Assembly (NCBI RefSeq): GCF_012273895.1
Contig: NC_052104.1
Location: forward strand, 8,370,001-8,434,000
Direction: 5' to 3'
DNA length: 64,000 nt
Source: Zerene cesonia
Lineage: Eukaryota > Arthropoda > Insecta > Lepidoptera > Pieridae
A program made the position numbers and the translations under genes. Below the pieces are notes generated by a model that did not search any database, was not told the origin of the DNA, and saw only the letters and a list, made by a program, of their open reading frames with translations. Positions 22,001 to 32,000 of the stretch are shown one piece after another (within the stretch, counting starts at the first letter, position 1; the number at the start of each line of letters is the position of its first letter).

Positions 22001-23167
22001 GCCTATATGTTATTCCAGTTGTTCAGCTATCTACGTACCAAATTTCATTGCAATCGGTTCAGTAGTTTTTGCCTGAAAAAGCAACGAATACACACACAAA
22101 CTTTCGCATTTATAATATTAGTAGGATATCATTCGTTATCTTACAGCCAGAAAACACGCTTTAGTTGTTTATATTTGTATTTATAAAAATATTTTCAAGA
22201 ATTCATTATAATATTAGAATAAATAGACCATAACATTGGATTAAACACTGTATTTGTATGTTTTGATTAGATAAAGAACTGGTTTGTTTAGGCATATCTT
22301 TTGTCCTCCTTGTGGATAACAAACGATGTATATGCCACTGTGAGCGCTGTTACAAACCTCACAAGGTTTCAAATCGCGTAGCACATGAAACAGTGTAAAA
22401 ATGTTATTCACCACAGTAAATAATATCATTATAATTCATATTCCAGAATGACATAGCTTCAGTAGCGGAGGAAGCGAACGACAAGCACCTGACGGCGTGG
22501 GCGGACATCTGCCGCAAGTATCGCCTGGAGCACTCGCCGCTGGAGCCCAGCGCCAGCACCGAGCTGCTGCTGAACAAGCAGCTGTGCCTCGACGGGACCA
22601 AGATTAGGGGCATTGTGGGGCTGGACGTGCCGAGACCTGGGGTCAAGGAACTGCTGGAAGTGAGTATTCTTGTCCACATATATGTACCGCGGGCGAAGCC
22701 GAGGCGGACCGCTAGGCTTTATCTTAACTGCTGCTACTGCTATAATAGCAAATTTGTAGCTCGCCGTTATGTGCTCTTGTGGCAAGAGAATCCGACACAA
22801 TACCAACCAACATAGTGTACTTGTGAAATCCAATCGAATCGCAACTCAGCTGCCAAGGGAAAGTTATGCCATAGAATATTTTCGTGGGCAACACTGACTA
22901 TAGTCTCATCGAGATACCATTGCAATACAATACATAACTGCGATTTAGTTTTACGAATAATTGTTTTGAATTCAATAAAAAATACAATTTTAATTAAATT
23001 GTAAAATTTAATTATAACGGAGTGTCGTTTCACTACAATAGAGAATTGGACTGTTGTTCATAAAATGTAAATGTAAATGAATTGGATAAAATAGTTTTGT
23101 GATTTATTTTCAGGTACTGCAAGACTACGCTTCCATGAATCTCTTCCCCAAGGAGTTACTTCTATGA
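13083..23167 (+). CDS. Atypical extended short-chain dehydrogenase (NAD-dependent epimerase/dehydratase family)
   Basis: Seven exons give 373 aa in frame: 13083-13134, 13307-13480, 19945-20150, 20465-20618, 21478-21746, 22447-22659, 23114-23167. The dinucleotide-binding GxxGxxG motif is GGCGFIG (residues 17-23), split by intron 1. DLVVNCAGET marks the fourth beta strand, LIEISSGQMY the serine strand, and LRPAIVYGVGDR the family RPxxVYG motif. MNTVHVSDVCKAIW is the usual HVxDVxxA motif. The expected active-site YxxxK is not intact: the lysine aligns within GRMKSKVEKE, but its partner tyrosine does not. Insect relatives are often labelled dTDP-glucose 4,6-dehydratase-like; the substrate is unknown. 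The C-terminal 95 residues look specific to this subgroup. Intron 2 (6.5 kb) is full of repeats. Confidence 0.85.
14674..14877 (-). repeat. Helitron-like repeat 'C', near full length
   Basis: It begins CTAGACACTCGTCCAGGCTC after A and ends ATAATATTAGTGTGA before T. Read on the other strand this gives A|TCACACTAATATTATAAATG...CTAG|T, the TC...CTAG form expected of a Helitron inserted between A and T. Confidence 0.6.
16771..16964 (-). mobile_element. Helitron-like non-autonomous element 'A'
   Basis: The - strand reads A|TCCTACTAATATC...CTAG|T, ending with a GC-rich tail and CTAG. The interior has the CAAACACACACACATC and CAATCGGTTCTGTAGTTTTT blocks shared with the other A copies in this window. 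Confidence 0.65.
18092..18270 (-). mobile_element. Helitron-like element, diverged A type
   Basis: It starts CTAGTCAAACCTGCGGCTTC after A and ends TATTTGTAGGA before T. It shares the GCGTGAAAGAGTAACAAATA block with the A copies but is strongly diverged in the middle. Confidence 0.5.
18377..18465. mobile_element. Element E fragment
   Basis: It has the core CCGTGACCACGCTCC, TTCGAAACGTTACAGTTAAT and one terminal arm (AATCGCGTTTAAAATCCGTT). The other arm is lost. Confidence 0.5.
19418..19530. mobile_element. Element E rearranged into a perfect palindrome
   Basis: One terminal arm (AAAAACTTTTCAACGGATTT) and the core run into a perfect inverted repeat: 15-bp arms 19495-19509 and 19513-19527 separated by GTC. 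This looks like two E copies joined head to head at their core. Confidence 0.6.
20684..20884 (+). mobile_element. Helitron-like element 'A', forward orientation
   Basis: Flanked by A (20683) and T (20885), it starts TCCTACTTAATATT and ends GAGCGCAGCTAG. A short GC stem (GGTGAAACCGCGG region) lies about 10 bases before CTAG. These are the structural marks of Helitrons. It sits in intron 4 of the epimerase gene. Confidence 0.7.
20950..21206 (-). mobile_element. LINE 3' fragment (RTE-like), degenerate
   Basis: The - strand encodes a piece reading MRWTDQIKSAVGGALNECSR followed by WRNIV and two stop codons. The pattern of RWTD..I, conserved small residues and W at the end is typical of the C-terminus of RTE-type reverse transcriptase ORFs. 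The frame is broken and the upstream reverse transcriptase is missing. Confidence 0.5.
21222..21352 (+). repeat. Fragment of a Helitron-like repeat
   Basis: It opens with CTATAATATCATAAATGCAA and closes with GTGAGCAAAGCCGCGGG, but has no CTAG end and a diverged middle. Confidence 0.4.
21935..22126 (-). mobile_element. Helitron-like element 'A'
   Basis: CTAGCTGCGCCCCGCGGTTT begins after A, and TTAGTAGGA ends before T. It is one of the best-preserved A copies, nearly collinear with 20684-20884 in opposite orientation. It lies in intron 5 of the epimerase gene. Confidence 0.7.
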
Positions 23168-24370
23168 CCATAAATAGGGAATGATAAATTGTTAACAGCT
23201 TCCAAGCGCTTTCCCTTGAAGATAGGGCTGCCAACATTTTTTGTTAGTAAAACAAATATATAAAATATACTTAAAAGTTATGTAAAATGGATTGTGGAAA
23301 CAAATTATCATCATTGGATGTGTTTATAAAATTTTATTCTTCCAATATTGCAAAATGAATATTATTAATTTATGATTAAACACTCGGCAACCCTAGCTAT
23401 AGGTATAAGCGAGCAGAGCTTATGAAGACAAGTATTTTTCTAAATTATAAACTCGACATCGTTTTGAAATTCTGTGATAGTCTTGAAATTTTTAACATCT
23501 TTAACCGGTAGTTTTAAATGTATAAGACTGCTGATGCCAAAAGCATTTATCGTTCACTTAATTGTACTAAATTTCATCTTCCTTGTTGATATAAAGTTAA
23601 GAAAATATGCATTCAACTAAATCTCTTTTAGAAGAACAAATCTCTAATAAACTAGTTGCTCGTATATGCCTATTAATGTTTTGTCGCATTTTTCGTTTTG
23701 ATATTATTCAAAGAGTGAAAGAGACAAAACAATAATAGGATAAGACTTTAAACCAAAATGGTTTATGGGAAGAATCATATTCTGAGTATATGAAAATACC
23801 ACTGGTTCTAAAGGAAAAAAAAAGAAAGAAAAGAAAGAATTAAAAGCAGTCTCTATTAAAAATTATACATTAATTATAAATGTAAAAACTTGTACCAATT
23901 TAAATATAATTTTATATAATCTTTGACACTATTCCCTCCTACCAGTTTTTGTGTGAGATTTTACGAAAAAACTTTATACTCCTAAAGCAGTACTTAAACT
24001 CGGTACTTAATGTTTACAATTTTATGTAAAAAATCTTCTGTTTTATGTTCACCGCTATGAAAATATTCTTTATTTTTAAATTACCATTAGTTTGTAGATC
24101 TGTCATTTTATTTTAAGGAAACGTTTTATGTGTAAGCTTAGCGTAAGCTTTTGTATCTGTGTATTTTTTTTAATCAAAATTCGCTCAATTTTTTAAAAAT
24201 ACATGCATTTTTGAATTGCTTTTAAGTGATATCGCTTTTAGTAAAATTATATGAAACAAAGTTTCCTACGTTTTGCATTTGTAGATTTGACTGTTGGTTT
24301 TACGTAATCGATTCGTGTGGAATATACGTACTTATCTTATTTGCGTAATAAATCATTGAAAATTTTCCTA
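23168..24370 (+). other. Probable 3' UTR of the epimerase gene
   Basis: AT-rich and free of recognised repeats. AATAAA lies at 24347-24352. A hairpin with 17-bp arms (23669-23685 and 23723-23739, one mismatch) lies in the middle, and a purine tract at 23812-23840. The UTR end is inferred from the signal only. Confidence 0.45.
23669..23739 (+). repeat. Hairpin in the epimerase 3' flank
   Basis: Arms CCTATTAATGTTTTGTC and GACAAAACAATAATAGG pair over 17 bases with one mismatch around a 37-base loop. The 3' arm is preceded by GTGAAAGA. Confidence 0.6.
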
Positions 24371-24501
24371 CTGTATTTTATTACATCGATTCACTTGACC
24401 TTGACCAAATTTCCGTACCAGGATACTTTTAAATGTTTATTAACAAATAATTAATTCTAATGTAATTTAGGTGCTCGGGACTCATTAAGAAATCTCTTTA
24501 A

Positions 24502-24959
24502 GGCTGCCTGTCCACCGGAGCGGAGCGAGGCAGCGGAGCGGAGAAACGGAGTAATGCGGAGCGGAGTTGCGTACTGTGTCTGTCCACCGGAGAGGAGCGA
24601 GGCTGCGGAGCAGAGCGAGAAAGTAATGCGGAGCGGAGTTGCCACTGTGTTTTTCAATATGCGGAGCTAGGCCGCGAGTACGCGACGAGTCATTTCGAGC
24701 TCCCGGCGGCGGGCGATTGGTTTAGTTCTACGCGAAATGTCAGTGACAGCACTCGCTTCCCCGCTCCGCTTCCCCGCTCCGTTTCTCCGCTCCGCTGCCT
24801 TGCATCCCCGCTCCGCTTACCGGTTTTGTATGAATTTTTAAACTAGTTCGCAACTCCCTGTCCACTAAAGAGGTGCGGAGATTTTGTGCAGTCCTATTGG
24901 TTAATATTTCTCCGTTTCTCCGCTCCGCTGCCTCGCTCCGCTCCGGTGGACAGGCAGCC
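24502..24959. mobile_element. PIF/Harbinger-like MITE, 458 bp
   Basis: Terminal inverted repeats of 50 bp (24502-24551 and 24910-24959) are perfectly complementary and begin GGCTGCCTGTCCACCGGAGC. The element is flanked on both sides by TAA (24499-24501 and 24960-24962), the 3-bp TWA-type duplication of PIF/Harbinger elements. The left half repeats its own subterminal motif (TGTCCACCGGAG..GCGGAGCGGAGTTGC) in tandem. It is far richer in GC than its surroundings and encodes nothing credible. Confidence 0.8.
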
Positions 24960-24962
24960 TAA

Positions 24963-26095
24963 GAGTACTGGTATCCGTAATGTGCCGTCACAGTATGTAT
25001 TTAATAACATTTAATACGTCGGTACACAATAACATCAACATAGATACAAAAGTAGGTGATAGACATAGTTATGACACGAGGAACAGTAATAAAATTGAAA
25101 TGCCTGTTTTCCGGCTTAGGAAAGTAAATATTCATTTTTTCATGAAACTATGTAACCTTGCAATGATCGTGTGACCAACACACACTGGAATTAAATTAGG
25201 CATTTATGCTATATCGGTGCTCTAACTAACTGAGCTCTCGAGTCAAAGGTAATATAACTATGCTATGAAGATTCAAAAAAGCTAGATGTCTTATTGAATA
25301 AATAAAAGTTTGTTTAAAGTTCATAGTTTAGCGTGTGGGAGAGAATTAATAGAAAGGAAAATAAAACATAATATTTTATAAATTCTTTAATAGAAAAACT
25401 AAATAACGACAATTTTATGATCTTATTGCACATTCTCATATCTAACCATTGTTAGATCACAGTAATTATAATAAATAAAAGATTTTGTTTAACTAAAAAC
25501 AATTAAGTTGCCAAATTAATCTATTGCTTGCTCTAGAACTTAATTAGAAATGATTCATTTTAAATTTTAAGGTCTAATACCATTTTGATATTAAAGACTT
25601 GCACCTTACCTATTCAATAATCGATAAAATGTCTCGTTTCTTTCCGCACAGAATTATAATACTGACGTTTGGAACATACAAGAAAACATATTTTTAATAG
25701 ACCACCTCGAAACTTAGTCACATTGCATGTCTTTAATATCAAAACTATTAAATAACTCTTAAGACAAATCTCAAGAGTACAATTTTGTTACATCTGTACT
25801 AAATACAAATTAAATCGATCGTCAACCTCGTCATATCCCAGAGGAACGGGTAATTCCACGTCAAATATATCAAGCATGTTCCATACGAATCTTTTTGCAT
25901 TTTCTTCACAATCCAATAAATAAATTTAAAATCGTCAAACAAACATCAATCAATAGCTTCCAAGTATTAAACATCTGTATGCCTCAGATACGTAAGCGTT
26001 TACAGAACGAATGTCACAGTATCGCACTATGTATGTTGGTCAGTATCGCCGTCTCTGTCGCACGCCGCGCGTGCGAGCGAGATGGAGCGACGCGG
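24963..26095. other. Convergent intergenic region and BTB-gene 3' UTR
   Basis: Between the MITE and the stop codon of the BTB gene there is AT-rich sequence without recognised repeats. No canonical AATAAA was found on the - strand; a variant ATTAAA (TTTAAT on the + strand near 25386) could end the BTB transcript. A GC-rich hairpin (26052-26083) follows the BTB stop closely. Confidence 0.4.
26052..26083 (-). repeat. GC-rich hairpin just after the BTB stop codon
   Basis: TCGCACGC (26058-26065) pairs with GCGTGCGA (26069-26076) around a 3-base loop. The outer GTCTC/GAGAT bases extend the stem. The + strand carries GAGCGAGAT, also found in hairpins at 42634-42670 and (as AAGCGAGAT) 48567-48610. 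Confidence 0.6.
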
Positions 26096-29000
26096 TCATC
26101 CGCGCGAGCCGTCGTGCGCGGTCACGTGGCAGAAGTCCGTCAGCGGGACGATTACAACTTGTATCTGAAAATTAATTAAAGCACAAAAATAAATAAACAA
26201 CATAAAAGACAATTTCACACTGATAAATAACAAATAACATACAAATTTTAGAATCAAATATTACATACCACTGTCACGGTTTAACTACTCAATTTATGTA
26301 CATAATTTATTTACATAAACAATACAAAAAAAAAATAGTTACAAATGAATTTGTATATAATTACATCCAGGCAAACGACAAATGTATTCAAATAAAAAAG
26401 GATCCTTAAAATCAGTTCTAGGTGAATCGAAAATTCTAATGTAACAATGCCAAGAAAATTCAGTCTAATTGATAACCACCTCTTTTTGTAAAGTCGGTTG
26501 TAAATATACTTAAAGCAAGTGAAATAACTTACCCGCAGCTGGTCTCGATTTGGTCCCAACAGATGTTTCGGCTCGGGCAGCTCGCAGTTGTCGGTACACT
26601 TGGCGCAGCGGCTGCAACAAATTTGTTATTTTAATACAAATTAAATAGAAAAATTCATCAGAACGTGCCCTTTTTTGGCACACGCAGCCACACGTAATTG
26701 TTAAGTCTAGCCATTAATTGTTGCTTTTCTTCTTTTCTGATTTATTATCTGCTGTTTTTCTCTAGTGAGCGTGTGATTTTCTTTCTTACATATAGACCAA
26801 AAAAAAAATAACCTTGAAGTGAATAATTTTTAGGTTTTAGAAAACATATTTTTAAAATGACAATTTTTAATACTTTTTATTGTTAATTAAAGACGTTTTA
26901 CTGCTAAAAAAAACTATCTCTTGTTTTTTTTTTTTTTTAAGTTGGTTATATGAATAACTCACCCGTTAACTTTCCACGGCGGCGAGTTAGCTGCGGGCGT
27001 GTACAGCGGAGTGTTCAACTCGTCGAAATCCAGAGCGCCATCTATGTTCAACACCCTGGAAATAAAATAATGCAATAAAATCATCGGAAAATAAATAGTT
27101 ATATTAATGAAAATCTTCGGCGAACGTAAAATGATTATACTTGATAATCATGCTTTATTGACAGAATCAAAATCTCAGAATCAGAATCAGAATCATCTCA
27201 ATAGATACGCATAAAATGTCTAGCCGCACCTGTTCTGTGCGGAAAACCGGTGCACCCTCTCGACGACGGACGCCACGTGCTCTACGCCATTCTGCACCCC
27301 CCACACGAGGATGCCGATCTGAAATGTATTCACATAGCCAATGATAAATCGGTACGTTAAATTGTCGCAGTGTCGTCGTATCTAACTTCTATATATATTT
27401 TGGAACAAACCACCCACCTTCACTCTAACATCGGGTTCATACGACTCGTCGTACTCGTCGGTCTGTTGGGAGCAGCTCTGGCACGTGATGGAGATGCGCA
27501 CCGTTCGCAGCACCACTTCTGGCACCTGTGACGATTACCCGCTTTCGTTAATGTGGAAGAATTATCGGTAGATTATTCGGCTTCAATACCAGAATCTAGT
27601 GGCGTCTAAATTTATTAACCGTCTCGTTTTTAAAACTTAGATAAGCCTGAAATATTGGAAAGATCTGAAGTTCCAAATGAATGTATATTTCTGGTCTAGG
27701 TGGTTAAGTTTTGTAGTGAGCACAAAGAACTAGACTGGTCTAAATTTGGAAATTAATATTATCTAGTGCTGGACTAGACAGTTGAGCTTTCTTTGCCTAA
27801 AACCGAAGTTCCAAAAATGTAAATATGTAGTTCTGGAAGAAAATTTAAATACAGGTTTTAATTATTATTTTTTTTAAGTTTAGCGTTAGAACAAAACATT
27901 AAATAAAAAACAATCAAAACTTCTCATATTATTTCGAGAAAAATGCCGAAATACATTCAAATAAGATATTCCGAAAGTACGGATTGCTAATTTTTGTCTA
28001 TCCACTAAACTGTACTGTTTCAGGTCATTAAAGCCAGTCCGTCGTGTTATGGTAAACCAATTAATGTTCAGAACGCATCCTGCGTTCTTTAATTGGTTTT
28101 TCCTAATAGTCGCTACGACGCGTCGTGAGCGTTGCCATTAGAGCCACACCACGAAATGCGCGTTGTGGACCTTTTACTCTGACCACATCATGTACTAGAT
28201 GACTGATCAAATTATATTGATATTCTTCAAAGTTGACAATGTGACGCTTGATAATTATTATTAATTAACATACAAATGGTACTAGACCCGGCTCCGCCTG
28301 GATAGTCTTTTATCTTAATTAAAATAATATAAACTATTCTATCTTTAAAGTTGGACCAAACTGCATATGGTGTGCAAATTTCATTAAAATCGATTGAGTG
28401 GTTTAGGGGGTCCATCGCGGACAAACAACGTGACACCTAATTTATATGAATCCTTAATTTCACGTAATTCATATTTAAAGAATAATAAAAATTTAATGAC
28501 TAAATAAGATAGACAGACTTACATCATAAGTCCCGGACCACACGATCAACATGCTCTTCTTGAACCAAACCCCCTTGGGGTGCAGGTCCACCGTCCACTC
28601 GTTGAGCCTGTCGCTGCCGCAGTCTGCTACGCTCGGTCTGGTCGAAAATATGAACGTTCTCGTGTGATAGCTGGGCAGCGAGTGGAAATAGTCCACGCCG
28701 AGAATCGAACCCCATATGTCTTCGGTGTAGAGGCGGGGCGTGAACAGCATCCGGCCGGTCTCCGTTTGCTGGATCTCGGATATACGCTCCGTTTGGCCTG
28801 GGTAAGAAATTTATAATAAATACTAGCTGCGCCCCGCGGTTTCAACCGCGTAAGTCCGTAACCCGTAGGAATATCGGGACAACAAGTTGCCTATATGTTA
28901 TTCCAGTTGTCCACCTACAATGCTACAAACTTTCGCATTTATAATATTAGTACGAGTACGATAGTACGATTAGTAAGATAAAAGTAATTTTTTTTATTTT

Positions 29001-32000
29001 GGAAATTATATGTAAATTATGTGGCACGTTATGAGAAAGAGCGAGTTCGCAATAAAACGAGACGATTAATTTATCGTATATCTCTGTGATATTTATTTCT
29101 TCTTATTACTATGTTTATTCTTATTACTATGTTAGAGGTACAGCTGTTCATCGTCAGTGTCGTGATTTTTTTTTATCGTTTAACCATTATGGTATGTTCC
29201 ACTGTATTGTGACAGCATTGAAGACAAAACAGCAACAGATTTTCAGTCATAATAATTCGACTACCGAGCTCTCTGTTCCCACTGAATTGACAATAGGTCA
29301 TCACTGCAAGTAAAAAATCCTAGATCACCGTAATTCGCATATTCCCATATGTGAACACCTTCATTTAAATATACACGCGATACGATGCTTTAAACGACAC
29401 GATAATCTATCATCACGACATACTAAGAACGCGCTCTTATATGTAACTAACCAAAAAATTACTGGGTCTCTGATATGCTCAATTTTTGACCTTTAATCAA
29501 GTAATTAAGTCATATTGCTAGTACTCTGGCGCTGACTACTAATGCGGTCATCATTATAGGTGGACTTTTGCATCGTTTCATGCATGACAATTTTTTAAAA
29601 TCAGAACAAAAAGCTGTTTCTACCGAAAAAACTCCACCAAGAAACTTTATAGTAACCCTTTTGTAATCAATATATAAATAAGCCCATTTGAAATCAATAC
29701 ATAAATAAGCCCTTTTGTAATAAATAAATAAGACAATTAGACGAAAGAAGAAAAATTAAACTCAAACATTTATTCATTCAACTAGACTTCATATAGAAGC
29801 TTTTTGAATCGTCATATTACACAATTATAACATTTACCACCGGTTCGGAAGGCAGTTTCTACAGAGAAGAGTCGGCAAGAAACTCTGTAATTGATCATTT
29901 AAAATAATATAAATTTTACATTTTAATTCTACATAATATGTAACATGTACATAACAATGATGCCAATGAATTTATTAAATATTTTATTAACTTTGATGAC
30001 TCGGATAAATCAAAGTATTCAAAAACTAACATAACAGCATCCCTAAACGAACTCACCAGACTGATAGCTCATAGCAATAGCCATCCGCTCCATGAAGAAT
30101 TCTTTATGCTCCTGGGTGAGAGGACACAGGAGGAGTTTCGCCAATTGGTTTGGACACATCATTGGAAACCTGGGGGAGTTTATTGAAAATATTACAATAC
30201 TAGCGATCCGCCCCGATTTCGTTCAAGGTACGAATATGCCCTATGACTATCATAGATAACATGGCCTTTTATTGGTGAAAGAAATTTCTTAAATAGGTAC
30301 AACATCACAAACTAACAAACTTTAGCTCTTCATAATATTAGTATACAAATCATGTGTGTACATTTGTATTGTTCAGGTTTTGATATTAAAATGGAGTTGA
30401 GTTGGAGCTGCGGAGAAATATAAAGCTGAAGAGTTTGTTTATTTGGACGCTTCAATCTTAGAAACTGTTGGATCTATTTCAAAATTTCTTTCACCACTTG
30501 GATATATGTCAGTGATCCCAGGGTTCTGTAGACTATATATATATATAATATTCGTAACGGGCCAAAATGGGGCGAACAGCTAATATATGATAATATATTT
30601 GTTTTTCTATATGTTTTCTTTGACAATATGGACTTTGATAATAATTGGACAATAATTTCTTCGCCAATATGACAGAACAATTCATAATAAATAAATAAAA
30701 AAAAAAAAAAAATTGCTCTCTCACCGAACATGAGAGAACACAGCGGTGACCAGAGAGTCCCAGTGCATCTTGCAATCACTCTCACTCGCCTCGCTGGAGT
30801 TCAGCCTCTCCTTCTGCTTGTCCAACCATTTCACAACGAACCTGAAGAGGAACGAAAGACAATTTCCTCTTATTATCATACAGATTATACTTAATACAGT
30901 GTTCATTTTATTTATAACCAAGTTTCCGCCCGTCGCTTTGCTCGCATTTTGACTAGCTTAATTCCCGTTTTCGTGGAATTTCCGAAAAACAAAAACAGTC
31001 CTTTGGCCTATGGTCCTATTTTTTGGTAACTTATAATGACTATCTTGTCGTATGCCAAATTAGTAGTAAATACTACCAAAAAATTAACCCGCGCCTATTA
31101 CATCCTCACTAATATTGTATAAGCGAAAGTAACTCTGTAACTTCTAGTAGTATATACTACTAATTTGGCAGACGACAGTACACAGTACACTAAAGATGAG
31201 AAAGAATGCAAATTTAATAAAATTTTATGATCAAAACAAATTATCGCTAGAACGAACGCTGTTTCACAGAAGACGTACTTGGAGTCGACATACATCCCGA
31301 AATAGTACAGATAGCGATGAAAATGGTCCAGTCTGTTGGCCACACTCACCGGAACAGGGTCATCTCGTTGTGCAGCACCAGGTCGCTCTGCTGCAGCATC
31401 AGCAGCAGCGTGTCGTCCTCCAGCTCCGCCAGCTCGGCGCCGGACCACACCCACTCCATGTTCCACTTCACGAAGTTCTGGCATTCCTGGCGCCCGCATA
31501 ACATGGTTAGAAATAAACAATTAGGTAACTAATATTTATAAAGGAACAAAAATTTTTTAGGCGATAACTTCTTCTTCGCACAACTTTCTATTTCCCTCAG
31601 ATTTTTAATACTTATAGTTAGGATACTAACTGAATCGAGACAAGTTCAGAGTAAAAATTGTTTAATTCCGTAGAATCAGTCTGGAGTAGCGCACTCAATT
31701 TGACTTGTACAAAAAAAAAGGGAGTCAGTGTCACAGTAAATCAAAAAAATATGAAACACAAGTAAATCCAATATATTATCTACTAGCTGCGCCCCGCGGT
31801 TTAACCCTTAACGGCGTAAGTCCGTATCCCGTAGGAATATCAGGGTAAAAAGTTGCCTATATGTTATTCCAGCTGTCCAGCCGTCTACGTACCAAATTTT
31901 ATTGCAATCGGTTTAGTAGTTTTTGCGTGAAACAGCACCAAACACACACACACATATCCTTACAAACTTTCGCATTTATAATATTAGTAGGATTATAATA

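Noticed and set aside
24457..24657. Open frame with an internal duplicated peptide (TPLRIT..RSAASL)
   Set aside because: It is the tandem subterminal repeat of the MITE read as protein.
31098..31532. Ala/Arg-rich and Ser-rich frames on both strands around BTB exon 6
   Set aside because: They are shadows of the true - strand exon 31350-31486, which is in frame with its neighbours and matches the BACK region.
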